Source: Chryseobacterium polytrichastri
GTDB lineage: Bacteria > Bacteroidota > Bacteroidia > Flavobacteriales > Weeksellaceae
Length of the DNA stretch: 64,000 nucleotides
Direction of reading: 5' to 3'
Assembly: GCF_900142445.1 (NCBI RefSeq)
Contig: NZ_FRAV01000019.1
Span: 1 to 64,000, forward strand
In this document: piece after piece, positions 63,976 through 64,000 of the stretch
Layout: each line of letters opens with the position of its first letter
Numbering within the stretch: the first letter of the stretch is position 1
Program-made: the position numbers and the translations under genes
The notes under the pieces: generated by a model
The model's input: only the letters and a program-made list of their open reading frames with translations
What the model was told of the DNA's origin: nothing
The model's database searches: none

Positions 63976-64000
63976 CAAAAAACCGCCGAATTTTATCAAA

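Noticed and set aside
1..64000. tRNA, rRNA, integrase or attachment sites
   Set aside because: Intergenic regions were read for cloverleaf-like and conserved rRNA segments and for integrase frames; none was found.

Overview
The window looks like a chromosomal segment of a Bacteroidota (Flavobacteriia) bacterium, most likely Chryseobacterium or a close relative in the Weeksellaceae. The reasons are AT-rich DNA, repeated Bacteroidota-type -7 promoter elements (TAnnTTTG) upstream of many genes, secreted proteins with type IX secretion (T9SS) type A and type B C-terminal sorting domains, DUF4407 and DUF3667 proteins, and a 59-residue double-glycine-leader peptide of the kind found in Chryseobacterium. 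I see no rRNA, tRNA, CRISPR array or prophage. Family names are my recognition from sequence; no database was searched.

Layout. 0-18 kb: secreted and envelope genes (an RHS-like N-terminal protein, a T9SS beta-propeller protein, a DUF4407 membrane protein, a 5'-truncated M43 metalloprotease, an M64 metalloprotease, lipoproteins, a beta-lactamase-fold lipoprotein, a two-domain M16 peptidase) interspersed with ruvC, a LigT-like protein, a PadR regulator/membrane protein pair and a Dph6-like ATPase. 17.9-18.6 kb: a REP-type (RAYT) transposase broken by one in-frame stop and flanked by REP-like palindromes. 18.6-22 kb: a fused acyl-CoA mutase whose active-site residues identify it as isobutyryl-CoA mutase (IcmF). 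22-25.8 kb: two membrane proteins and rplM-rpsI-rpsB. 25.8-30 kb: the small double-glycine peptide gene, three paralogues of one small secreted family, trmB and a CarboxypepD_reg-like protein. 30-43.5 kb: four tandem giant adhesin-like proteins (IgGFc-binding-like N-terminus, Ig/SprB-like repeats, T9SS type B C-terminus), each with its own promoter. 43.7-48.2 kb: tsf, a fourth copy of the small paralogue family, accA and gltX. 48.5-60.6 kb: a glycosyltransferase island with a GH43-like lipoprotein. 60.6-64 kb: rocD, accC and accB.

How it fits together. Surface and secretion functions dominate: T9SS cargo proteins, proteases, giant adhesins and a glycan-building island. These sit among housekeeping genes for translation (rplM, rpsI, rpsB, tsf, gltX, trmB), recombination (ruvC) and fatty-acid synthesis (accA, accB, accC). 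tsf lies 18 kb from rpsB on the opposite strand, and copies of the small paralogue family lie inverted near the two sites that a single inversion would have to join. Observations most worth following up: the unlisted double-glycine peptide gene, the adhesin array with duplicated promoters and terminators and 249-bp internal repeats, the PadR operator lying exactly between -33 and -7, the one-stop RAYT pseudogene, the decapitated M43 protease, and a roughly 75-residue insertion next to the KMSKS-type loop of GltX.
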